NCBI GenBank assembly: GCA_017506865.1
Contig: JAFCMP010000526.1
Span: 124,001 to 188,000 of the forward strand
Reading direction: 5' to 3'
DNA: 64,000 nucleotides
DNA from: Tribonema minus
Lineage: Eukaryota; Sar; Xanthophyceae; Tribonematales; Tribonemataceae
The notes under the pieces were generated by a model that ran no database searches, was not told where the DNA came from, and saw nothing but the letters and a program-made list of their open reading frames with translations. Shown piece after piece: positions 37,370 through 47,474 of this stretch (within the stretch, counting starts at the first letter, position 1; every line of letters begins with the position of its first letter). A program made the position numbers and the translations under genes.

Positions 37370-40300
37370 ATGGGCAGGTCAGATAAGCGCTATTTTGTTG
37401 CGCTCTTGTGCGTTCTAGTTAACCAAAAAAGATCGCACTTGAAGCTTGAAGCTCACCGATTGATATTGATATGCTTGCGTGTGTGTGTGTCAGGAAAAAG
37501 TCAGGGAACAAGAAGAAAGCTGCAGCGCCCGCCAAAACTACCTCAGAGGGCAGCGGCGCTGCAGTTGCTCCCGTTGCGCTTGAATCCGGAGGTGAATCCA
37601 GTGAGGCGCACGAGCAAGCAGAGCAGCCTGTCGAGGCACCAGCGGCTGAAAGTGCCCCAGCCGCTGAAAGTGGTGGCACCGCTGATGTGAAGGAGGACCC
37701 AGCTGCTGCTGTTGCTGCCGAAACGGAGGCTGAAGAGGGCGCCTCGGCACAATCAGCAGGAGCTGATGAAGGCGAAGGAGGCACAGCAAAATCAGCAACT
37801 GGAACCTCAGTTGCTTTGCAGGAGCAGAAATGTAAGTCGATTCGTTACAAGATGGGCAGTACGTTCACAACATATGAATTCTGCAAGCTGCGAATTGCAG
37901 CACGCGGTGCTTGACTGTACTTGGGAGACATCAGCACCACCTCAACAACAAATCTCAGGCATGTCGATGCCAACTAAGTAGTGTCGTGACGAATGTGGAG
38001 TCATACGGGCACTGCAGAAGTGCACTGCGCTTGGCGGCAAGGCAGAATAATATGTTGCAGTTTGCATGAAGGCGATCACATATCAAAATTGTCACCGATG
38101 ATTGATGTCCTCAGCCAACATCGTGCAGCAGGTTCAAGCGCTGGCACACTAACTTTGGCTATTGTCGTACGTCATAATCAAATTAGTCTCTGGGATTTCT
38201 TATGCCAAAGAGACGTCTTCTCTGGATATTCTATGCATACTTGAATCCACACCAGGCGACAAGTACGGCTTCGCAGGGGGTGTCACGCTGACACCTGACT
38301 GATTCGCATAACCTATTGTTGCCCCCGCACACGCGCCCGACTGCTTCCACGCGAGCAGCTGCTGAGATCTGACTTCTATCACACGCATCCCACGCACATG
38401 TGCGACTGTTTACGCGAGAGCAGCGACCCTGGGGAGCGCGCTGCAACCCTAACCCTCACCCTGGATGTTCCATGCGCTTGGGTCTACACCAGGCGACAAA
38501 AATGGCTCTGAGGCGCACGGTGTCGTGCTGAGATCTGACATTTATCGCACGCGTCCCCCACACATGTGCGACTGTTTACACGCGCGAGCAGCGGCCCTGG
38601 AGAGCGCGCTGCAAGTGCGGCCGAGCGTGGACGAGCTGGAGGCGAAGGGCGTCGTGCAGCACCACGAGCTCGCGGCGGAGGCGCCGCTCATTACGCACGC
38701 AAAGGTGAAGCTGGAGGAGGAGCTGGAGAAGGGGGCGTTCAAGGGGCATGGGGGGGTGCTGCCGGACGCGGAGGAGCTGCAGCAGGCTGGGATACTGCCC
38801 GCCGTCGGTGAGTCGAGCACTGGTGGCCACATACTACTTCTAAGTTGAGGAATTACTACTTGAAGTTATCATGATGCGGCACCGCTCATCACAGGGGAGG
38901 TTTGTTGGAGCCCACCGTTGGTGAGTTCACTGAGTTGAGCACTGGTGGCCACTTATTAGAGCAACTTCGCCCGCATTTGATGAGTTGACTGCATTGAGCA
39001 CTGGTGGCCACATATGTATTAGTCACTACGCCCGCCGTTGGCGAGTCCACGGAGGTGAGCACCGGTGGCCACTTGCCAGCAACCATGCCCGCCGTTGCTG
39101 AGTTGACTGTGTTGAGCACTGGTGGCCACTTGCTAGCAACTACGCCCGTTGACTGAGCACTGGCTGCCACTTAGTAGCGACTACCACTACTTGAAGTTCA
39201 TATGGTAGTGCATCACTATCACTCACAGAGAGGTTTCTTCAAAAAATGGCAGAGACACGCCGGTGGGACTGGTGTTGCTGCTGTGCTCAATTATTTGACA
39301 GGTTCGGGGGCAGAGGGAAGCAAAGCCTGCAGGTGTTTCCTGAATGAGGACCAGCTGCCGCAGCAACTGCCGCCGCTTGCTGATTGAGCATTGCCGCTGC
39401 CCGGCAGCTCAATTGCTGATATAGTTCTTGCGGCATCACAAAAAAAACCTGAGCATGTGGGCTATGGGACGCTAGTATGATGCCTTGAATGCCGAAAAAC
39501 AAACGCAGGTGGACAAGTGGCACTGAAGTACAGGAGCAGGCAAAGGCATTCGAGGCGTCATCATGTTGCAGTAGCATGGTTGCACTGTGGTGATTTGTGT
39601 TTCGCCAGAGTGCTGCCTGTACGTTGCACTACACATGCAGCGACGGCGTGGCCGTAGAAAGATATGTGAACATGCAGGCATTGAACTCATGCTGAGACGT
39701 GGCTACTTCTGAGAAGGGAATGAAGTACAAAGCCACATATGCTGACACGGTGCACCGAAGCACTGGCGTCAGAGCTTGCTGGAGGAATTTGAATGATCAC
39801 TTGCCTCATGAAGTGGAACGCAGCGGCTGCTGCTGAGCGTTGTGTCAAATGGGTAAATGCGAACGGCGGCCAGTTCCTTATTATCATCATTGTGGGATCC
39901 CAAAGGTTGCGTTGCGTATTTCGACAACGTGTCTTCGTCACCACTGCGGCGATGTGGGACCTTGTGTCCGTTCACGTAAATGCAGTTCCGCGCCAGCAGC
40001 AACAGCAATGTGGCCGGGCATCGTAAGATGACTGCAAGGTCCTCAGCCCATCATGCATGCGTACTGGCAGCCTCGCAAGTGGTGTATAATGAGACGAATA
40101 GCTGTAGTTGTCATGACAATGACAACCTGCTGGCCTCTTGAATTACACCCATACACCGCTCTGCACCCCATCAGCAAAGCTAGACATACAATCAGGATGC
40201 CTTGTCATATTGCTGTTTTGTACCACTCTCGGATGAGTGCTGCTGCACCTGTTGCAGGTGCGAATCGTGTTGCTTGTCATGTTGCCATCATGGACCACTC

Positions 40301-43300
40301 TTAGATGAGCACGGCTGCGCTTGTTGCAGGCGCGGTCATGTTGCTTGTCATGTTGCCATCATGGACCACTCTTAGATGAGCACTGCTGCGCTTGTTGCAG
40401 GCGCCGTCGTGTTGCTTGTCATGTTGCCATCATGGATTACTCTTAGATGAGCGCTGCTGCAGCTGCTGCAGGCACGGCCCATTAGCACCGCGTGTGATCC
40501 TGACGCCTTGTCACGTAGCCATTATGGACCACTCTTAGATGAGATGTTGCCATAGTGGATCTCCACTATAAGCTGAGCGCTGCTGCACGCGGTGGTGGCG
40601 CCGGCGTTGCAGGCCCACCAGCACGACCTCGCGCGCAGCATGAGCAAGGACAAGCAGCAGTGGCGACCGCGGTTATTGCTGGGAGGCATGCAATATGACG
40701 GCCCACCACACCTTGTCACCTAGACCTCTCTGATCCTTTGATTCGTTTCCATATATACTGTACACGACTCTTAGATGAGCGCTGCTGCAGCTGTTGCAGG
40801 CGCGGTGGTGGCGCCGGCGCTGCAGGCGCACCAGCATGACCTCGCGCGCAGCATGAGCAAGGACAAGCTGGCAGCGCTGCTCCGCAAGCGCCCGTCCGAG
40901 GCCGAACTCGAAGCGACCGGCATCCTTCCTGGTGAGCGAGCCAAGTACAAACTTCGGAAGTTGTCTGAAGTTACATGTTACATGTGAAGTACTGGATGTA
41001 GGTGATTGTGACACGCGGCACTGACGCTCTCGTACTGCACGCGGCACTCTAGCGCGGACGCAGACGGCGGGGGGAAAGTCGCGGGCAGCCTGCAGGCGAC
41101 GCGGCAGTCGCTGGAGCGGTCACTGAGCGGTGCTGCAGCGCTTGCTGAGCCGTGACACCAACTTCAAGTCAACAGTGGCTGTCGAACAGATGCCAGCAGT
41201 GCTCAGCATACGATGCACGACCATGCAGCGCTTACGCTCACGCGTTCTTGCGCGAATCTTTGCACGAACGCAGACGAGCACGCAGCGTCGTTGCAAGCGA
41301 TGCCGCAGTCGCTGGAGCAGTCGCTGAGCGGTGCTGCATGCACTTGCTGAGCCATGACACCATTATCAAGTCCACTGTGGCTGCCAAATAGAAAATGCAG
41401 AGCTGTCGATCCCGTGTCTTGTGCAATTCTTTAAAGCAGACGGCGCGCGCAGCTGCGGGCAGCCTGCAGGCGACACGGCAGTCGCTGGAGCGGTCGCTGA
41501 GCTGTGCTGCATGCAGTTGCTGAGCCGTGATACCATCCTCAAGTCCACTGTGTGGCTGTCGAATAGATCATGCAGAGCTGACGATCTCGTGTACGCAATT
41601 CCTTGATGCAGACGGCGCACGCAGCATCGCGGGCAGCCTGCAGGCGACGCAGCAGTCGCTAGAGCGGTCGCTGAGCCATGCTGCATGAGTTGCTGAGCGG
41701 TGACACCAACTTTGAGTCCACTGTTGCTGTTGAATAGATCATGCAGCGCTGACGATCCCGTGCCTTATGCAATGGTTTTACGCGAACACAGACGGCGCGC
41801 GCAGCGTAGCGGGCAGCCTGCAGGCGACGCGGCAGCCGCTGCAGCGCGATCGCTGAGCCGTGCTGCATGCACTTGCTAACCTGTGACACTAACATCGAGT
41901 CACTGTGGCTGTCAAACGGATGCATCCGTGCTCAGCACACAATGCACAAGCGAAACACTTGACGCTCTTATGCTGCACGCGGCTTTTTGGTGCAAACGCA
42001 GACGGCGAACGCAGCGTCGCGGGCAGCCTGCAGGCGACGCGGCAGTCGCTGGAACAGTCGCTGAGCCGTGCTGCAGCACTTGCTGAGCCGTGACACCAAC
42101 TTCAAGTCCACTGTGGCTGTCAAACGGATGCAGCAGTGCTCAGCATACAAGTGCACGACCACGGCAGAGCTGACACTCCCGCGTCCTTGCGCAATTTTTT
42201 GACGCAGACGGCGCCCGCAGCGTCGCGGGCAGCCTGCAGGCGACGCGTCAGTCGCTGGAGCGGTCGCTGAGCCGTGACCTGGTGAAGCACAGGCTCGACA
42301 AGCGGCCGTCGATTCCGGAGCTGGAGAGCCAGGGCATACGCATCGGTGAGCAGCGCTGCTGCGAGGCGTCGCACTCGCTCAGTAGCTGTTGAAGTACATG
42401 TTGAAGTTGTATTGCGCAGGTTTCGCCGGCTGGCGGCGGAAGTCGGCGCTGATCGCTCCTGTGTGCGCATGCGCGTGTGCCTGGTTGGCGGTGGCACGCA
42501 TCTGTAGACAGGACACGATCACAGTAATGATGGTGGCTCCAGCACTGCCAGACGCTTGATCTGTGCTAAATGCTGTTGGTGACCGCAATGTCACCATGGC
42601 CTGCAGATGACGTGGGCACGTGATCGCATGATGTTGCAACAGCACTTTCTGAGGCATTGTCGTCTGATTGGACACTACAGCAATCAACGAAGGGTGTGAT
42701 ATAGCGAGCTCATAAAAAGTTCAACACAGAAACGTATCGGAGAACCTGCACCAAATCGGTCCGCCATTCGTCGGTGGCTGTACCGACAGCTATTGACGAA
42801 ATTGAATAGTGCGCTCACCTACTGTGCTTGATAGCGCTGAGCAAACGCAAGGCACAGCAAGCCGAATAAATGTATGGTGCACTGCGCTGCGCTGCGGGGT
42901 CTGTCTACGCGCAGAGCCGGACGTGGCGCCGAAGCTGCAGTCAACGCGGACGAGCCTGGAGAAGAGCATCGCGCGGAGCGCTGTCGCGCGCAGCCTGAGG
43001 CAGAGGCCTTCGCTACAGGACATGAACCACCTGCACTGGTATGCCGGTGAGTCCGAGTGAGTGAGTGAGTGAGTCATTGTTGAGCGCTGTGGCGTGCAAG
43101 CTGACGCACGGGCCCTCGCGGCAAGACATGTAACGGCGTGCAATGCTATGGTGGCGAGTATGAGTAAGTGAGGCATCAGTGTTTTGTCCGACGGATCCAT
43201 CGTGGTCCCATTCGCCGGGTCTCACCGGTGCCTGCAGCCAATGAGCCTTCCACGTGCTAAGTGGGGCTCACATTCACGCTGGCGTGCTCTGTTGCTGCAT

Positions 43301-44465
43301 GCGACGTGCATGCGCCATGTACTGTTGAAGCACATGAACTACCATTACTCGTCTGAATATGATATGTAGGCACAAGCACCTCTGACTGCAGCACCGCTCA
43401 TCACAACCCCGATCCCCGCCGCGACCGCAATCGCGCGCAGCAGACGAAGTCGTGACCGCCGACGAAGGCGGCGGCGACGAGGACCTAGAGGAGCTGGACA
43501 CGCCCGATGCGTCGCCGCTGCCGCGTCACCGCTCAAGCGCAGCGCGCGCGCCCTCGCAGCTGCGGTCCGCGCGCAGCGTCGCAGCGGCGGCGGCGGGGGG
43601 GGGAGGGGGAGGGGGGGCTCTGGAGGAGCGTCTCCGGTACGCAGTTGCGCTCAAGGCGACGGCGCGGCTGGCGGGGGCGGGGGTGCTGAAGGCGGACGGG
43701 CGCGCGCTGCTGAAGGATCTGATACTGAGGGACGACCCGCGGGTGGCGCGCGCGGTGCGGGCGTACGAGGACGATCTGGACCTGCATCAGGTGGGTATGT
43801 AGGTATATGGCGTGTGCGTAGGTATGTGGCGTTGCGCGGCGCGGTTTTGTGTTGTCGTATGTACGCGTCACTGTTGAAGTTGGCGACGCGTTTGGTGATG
43901 GGGAGTGCGCCGAAGGACTGAAACGAGGGTGGTGTGCAGATGGCATGCGCAGCACCCTGCACCGGCGTGGGTTCCAAAGTGCAATGACAAATGAAGCGGT
44001 CATGCGGTCGGTCTCACATTCTCCCAGACCCGGCAGTGCGCGGTGGCTGACATGACCAAAACGAGCGTTTCAGGAGGTCCGACGCATGCATGCTTTTGCA
44101 TGGGGTGGCAGCTCACAGCACAGCACGCCTTGTTGTGACATGCAGGTTGTGTCAACGCTCAGCAAGCCAATGCAGTGCGTGCATGCTTCACCAAGGCATG
44201 CCTGGTATGGCGGTGCTGACCAGCACCCCTTTCTGCCGACATTGTATCGCTCATTTATATTCACTATAAAGCTGGGCATCACGTCACTTCTTCATATGCA
44301 AGTGTGCGCATGTGCGAGCATACGCTTGCGGTGCTCCCAGTCTTCTAAAAAAAAAAGCAGCTTTGTCACTCATACTGCGTCCCCTTCATGTGACCGCAGA
44401 TGATGTCGGTGTTCTGCGCGCTGGTGCGGGAGCACGGCCTGCGAGTGACCGTTCCAGACTCATGA
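37370..44465 (+). CDS. RPEL-repeat protein (G-actin-binding type)
   Basis: Eight exons in phase: 37370-37377, 37494-37831, 38592-38807, 40800-40931, 42208-42345, 42915-43046, 43444-43790, 44400-44465; 458 residues. The start MGRKKSGNKKK is split by intron 1 after 8 coding bases. Exon 2 is an acidic Ala/Glu-rich linker. RPEL motifs follow, one per exon: LQVRPSVDELEAKGV (R125), LLRKRPSEAELEATGIL (R218), LDKRPSIPELESQGI (R264) and a degenerate LRQRPSLQDM (R308). Exon 3 also ends with an RPEL-like half (DAEELQQAGIL). RPEL motifs bind monomeric actin in MRTF and Phactr proteins; actin regulation is inferred. Exon 7 is acidic then Gly-rich with a helical end; its acceptor is a NAGNAG pair. No PP1-binding tail is recognised. 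Confidence 0.8.
38402..38612 (+). repeat. Copy of exon 3 acceptor (RPEL gene)
   Basis: About 210 bp of sequence around the exon 3 acceptor (tgcgactgtttacacgcgcg, then agcag|CGGCCCTGGAGAGCG, true exon at 38592) occurs once before at about 38402-38445 with only the exon's first 23 or so bases. Confidence 0.8.
38790..39165 (+). repeat. Ladder of exon 3 end plus donor (RPEL gene)
   Basis: The true end (LPAVG, donor at 38807) and its flank gagcactggtggccac recur at about 38912, 38970, 39030, 39088 and 39145, each starting from a variant of gcccgccgttg. The period is about 58-70 bp. Confidence 0.9.
40230..40800 (+). repeat. Six-step ladder of exon 4 acceptor (RPEL gene)
   Basis: Copies of gatgagcgctgctgc...ttgcag start exon-like sequence at about 40258, 40330, 40401 and 40472 (steps about 71 bp), then a longer partial exon copy at about 40570-40660 reaching ARSMSKDKQQ, before the true exon at 40800. 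Confidence 0.9.
40661..40760 (-). repeat. Dispersed intronic repeat, copy 2
   Basis: Reverse complement of the element at 25900-26012, sharing the ctaggtgacaa core. It lies in intron 3 of the RPEL gene, between the last partial copy and the true exon 4. Confidence 0.7.
41060..42290 (+). repeat. Seven-step ladder of exon 5 acceptor plus exon start (RPEL gene)
   Basis: The acceptor plus DGARSVAGSLQATRQSLERS recurs with exon-like starts at 41064, 41274, 41440, 41612, 41792 and 42002; the true exon starts at 42208 (steps 210, 166, 172, 180, 210, 206 bp). Only the last continues into the RPEL motif. Copies keep 60-75 bp of exon sequence with few changes. Confidence 0.95.
43060..43165 (+). repeat. 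Degenerate copy of exon 6 end (RPEL gene)
   Basis: Resembles the exon 6 region 42968-43055 (for example ggcccTCGCGGCAAGACATG against AGGCCTTCGCTACAGGACATG), with a stop and no open frame. Confidence 0.6.
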
Positions 44466-45703
44466 CTCATGACCCAGACTCATTCGACGCACAGAGCACT
44501 GCAACGTCAGCGACGCGCGCACGGGCCGCACCGCTGTGGTTGATGCTGCACGCCACCAGTGTCTGGGCCTCAGCGTCAACATGCGTTGCCTGCCAAGCGG
44601 ATAACAACAGAACCAAGCATGGCGCAAGTGGTGTTGCACATTAGATTGCCAACCATGCGGGCCAGACATTGAGTAGGGTCGGACGGCAGGGGATGGGGGG
44701 GTTGGGGAGTTCTTCATTTGCGCCTTTGTCCGCATCTTGTGTTTTGTGTTGCCGTGTGAAATGAAAATTGAAGCAAACGGTTTTGGAACTTTTGATCTTG
44801 TCACTGCCCGCTCGCATGGCGGGAGTCAATGGATGGGCGTCGACATGAAAGAATGGGAGGGCTGCATCCGTAGGCATCACGCCGTTCGCCCATCGCTCTG
44901 CTGGCGTGTCCTATTGCCACTAGGGGCGCTTTGCTTTGGGGCACAATGTGCCGCTTCGGGTGCGGCAGCAGCAGCAGCGCTGTTCTCAGCTGATGACGTG
45001 GCCTACCTGGCGCACGAGATATTTGCAGGGGTTGTCACGACTCCACCCCCGGAGTCGGCCAACGACTCCGCTCCGACTCCGCTCCGGCCGGAGCGGAGTC
45101 GGAGTCGTTCGGCATATCTCATTGCTCCGCGGAGTCGGAGTCGGAGTCGTTCACCGAGCAAGTTGTCGGAGCGGAGTCGTACAGTTGCCCCGGAGCGAAG
45201 GGCCCCGACTCCTCTAGTTGAGCACGCGTTGTGCACGCAGCAGCATATTTCGGTGCATGCGGTACAACGCAGTGCTGGGCTGTGGCTCCAAGTGGCCCAG
45301 AGACAGGCAATATCTAGTTTGAGGAGGAGATGGCTGCTAAAAGGCAGGGTCGGAGTCGCACCGGAGTCGCCCTAACTCCGACTCCGCTCCGGCCGGGCCA
45401 TCGCTTTGCTCCTCGGAGTCGGAGTCGGAGTCGTACAGCGATGGTGCCAGCTCCCCGGAGCGGAGTTGGAGTCGTAGGCAAATGAGTCAGAGTCATACAG
45501 ATATTGAGGAGTCGTGATAACCCCTGGATATTTGGGCCAGGCTGGCCCAAACATGGGGTTCGCTGCATTCGCATACAACTGACATGAGCTGAGCAGCCCA
45601 CCCAGTTACGGACCGGCTCCTGACTTTTGACGTGCACATCGGTTCCAGTACAGTAACCTAGTTTGTCAGTAACCTGCTTTGTCCCATCATGGCTTAGACT
45701 ACA
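44466..45703. other. Intergenic with a GAGTCG-rich palindromic satellite
   Basis: No supported exon. From about 45030 to 45490 the DNA is built of GGAGTC/CGGAGT units in both orientations (see separate entry). I saw no TGTAA for the RPEL gene. Confidence 0.5.
45050..45480. repeat. GGAGTCG-type satellite with perfect hairpins
   Basis: Repeats of GGAGTC and its complement alternate. At about 45062-45111, gactccgctccggccggagc sits at the centre of a near-perfect palindrome of about 50 bp. Further blocks lie at about 45126-45180, 45345-45435 and 45455-45480. Confidence 0.85.
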
Positions 45704-45946
45704 CAGGGCAAACTTCCAGGGAATCCAGGTGACCGCGAGCGGAGCGGGCGCACGGCGCGCAACCGATGGCCGGGGGAAAGTGCACTAAACGGGACTGGTC
45801 ACTTGCTGGTGGCTCAAGGGGAAATAGTGCACACAACGGGACCGGTCACTGCTCTGGTGGCTCGCAACAATCATCAAAATGCCACTGCACGCAGCCATGG
45901 TGATTGCAGAGATCGTTTCCTTGCTCCCACCTCCGAGTCCAAGACC

Positions 45947-46633
45947 ATGTCGTTCAGCGTGGAGGACTTCCGTCGCGCCATGTTCGAGGTCTGCGAGTGG
46001 CTTGATTCCCCTCAAGTCCACTACGCTCAAAACATGCAAGACATGCTGGTTTGGCTGGAGCAGCATCCCGATGCTCGCTTCGGCTCAGAACTCGAGCTGC
46101 AGGAGGTGCGCGGCGTCGGCCACTTCTGGGGTCGCTGGATCTGGACTGCGTTGCTCAATGGGCCAGATTGGTCAGGCCCAGCGTCGGGTTCACGCGGCCG
46201 TGCTGCGCCGGCTGAGCCGACTCTCAAGGCCCAAATTCGAGCCGCCATCCAAGCGGAAACCAAGCTCAGGGCCGAGCAAGTCAAATTAGATGGTACCGCA
46301 AACAAGCGGAGCGAGCTACTGGAGCGCCGCCGCAACGAGCTCGCTGCGACAGTGACCCGCTGCACTGCAACCGTGCGCGTGACGCTGCCACCTCTCATCA
46401 GGCGGAAATTGACGAGGCAAGTCGGAAACGCATGCGGTTACAGAGACTTCGTGATGGCCTCCCGATCCTGCTGCTCCCGCTGCTACTGCTCCGGCTGCTG
46501 CTGCTGCTGCTGGACGTATCGTGCCAGGGCGGTTCGTGCCAAGGCATTCGCGTTGCTGGAGATGGGGTGCGGCGAGCCCGCACGCGTGGTTTCTTGTACC
46601 GTTATCGGAGTCCGAGGACTCCGACGACAGTGA
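45947..46633 (+). CDS. ORF in left arm of fold-back element, unknown
   Basis: 228 residues from ATG 45947 (MSFSVEDFRRAMFEVCEWLD). It has a helical, Glu/Arg-rich second half (ETKLRAEQVKLDGTANKRSE), then runs into Cys/Leu-rich spacer sequence that is probably not genuine. No family is recognised. The same frame is kept in the right arm, with in-frame differences. Confidence 0.4.
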   Translation: MSFSVEDFRRAMFEVCEWLDSPQVHYAQNMQDMLVWLEQHPDARFGSELELQEVRGVGHFWGRWIWTALLNGPDWSGPASGSRGRAAPAEPTLKAQIRAAIQAETKLRAEQVKLDGTANKRSELLERRRNELAATVTRCTATVRVTLPPLIRRKLTRQVGNACGYRDFVMASRSCCSRCYCSGCCCCCWTYRARAVRAKAFALLEMGCGEPARVVSCTVIGVRGLRRQ

Positions 46634-46652
46634 CTCCAGGATCGGGGGGCCA

Positions 46653-47138
46653 TCACGAAGTCTCTGTAACCGCATGCGTTTCCGACTTGCCTCGTAAATT
46701 TCCGCCTGGCAGCGTCACGCGCACGGCTGCAGTGCAACGGGTCACTGTCGCAGCAAGCTCGTTGCGCCGGCGCTCCAGTAGCTCGCTCTGCTTGTTTGCG
46801 GTACCATCTAATTTGACTTGCTCGGCCCTGAGCTTGGTTTCCGCTTGAATGGCGGCTCGAATTTGGTCCTCGAGAGTCGGCTCAGCCGGCGCAGCACGGC
46901 CGCGTGAACCCGACGCTGGGCCTGACCAATCTGGCCCATTCCAGATCCAGCGAACCCAGAAGTGGCCGACGCCGCGCACCTCCTGCAGCTCGAGTTCTGA
47001 GCCGAAGCGAGCATCGGGATGCTGCTCCAGCCAAACCAGCATGTCTTGCACGTTTTGAGCGTAGTGGGCTTGAGGGGAACTAAGCCACTCGAAGACCTCG
47101 AACATGGCGCGACGGAAGTCCTCCACGCTGAACGACAT
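46653..47138 (-). CDS. ORF in right arm of fold-back element, unknown
   Basis: 161 residues from ATG 47138 (MSFSVEDFRRAMFEVFEWLS), the inverted counterpart of the left-arm ORF. It differs by substitutions and a small in-frame loss (WIWNGPDW against WIWTALLNGPDW). It may be a captured gene or part of the element's coding capacity. Confidence 0.4.
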   Translation of the reverse strand: MSFSVEDFRRAMFEVFEWLSSPQAHYAQNVQDMLVWLEQHPDARFGSELELQEVRGVGHFWVRWIWNGPDWSGPASGSRGRAAPAEPTLEDQIRAAIQAETKLRAEQVKLDGTANKQSELLERRRNELAATVTRCTAAVRVTLPGGNLRGKSETHAVTETS

Positions 47139-47474
47139 GGTCTTGGAGGTGGGAGCAAGGAAATGATCGCTGCAAACACCATGGCTGCGTGCAGTGGCAT
47201 TTTGATTATTGTTGCGAGCCACCAGAGCAGTGACCGGTCCCGTTGTGTGCACTATTTCCCCTTGAGCCACCAGAGCAGTGGCCAGTCCCGTTCAGTGCAC
47301 TATTTCCCCAGGCCATCGGTTACGCGGCCGCGCGCCCGCTCGCGGTGACCAGGCTTCCTGGAAGTTTGCCCTGTAGTATGAGCACCTTTATTCTGTCGCC
47401 GTGCTTGCGGTTTGAAGTTGAAAGAAGGTTGGAATGGAGAGGAAGGATGAGTGCGGCTGGCTTTGTGATGAGTG

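Larger units (their letters stand above)
45704..47373. mobile_element. Fold-back (long inverted repeat) element, possibly hAT-like non-autonomous
   Basis: Starts CAGGGCAAACTTCCAGG and ends with its inverse (CCTGGAAGTTTGCCCTG). The arms run inward about 0.75 kb (45704-46465 and 46645-47373) around a spacer of about 180 bp. Termini of the form CAGGG occur in hAT elements, which is the only basis for that assignment; no clear 8-bp target duplication is visible (flanks agactaca and tagtatga). Both arms carry the same ORF in opposite directions. The right end is 102 bp from the start codon of the PDI-like gene. Confidence 0.8.

Noticed and set aside
41060..42290. Regular repeats resembling a CRISPR array
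   Set aside because: The repeat is coding exon sequence with degenerate copies, periods are uneven and the context is a spliced eukaryotic gene.
46434..46640. Cys/Leu-rich end of the left-arm ORF as a genuine domain
   Set aside because: It runs into CTG-rich spacer sequence between the arms and is absent from the right-arm ORF.
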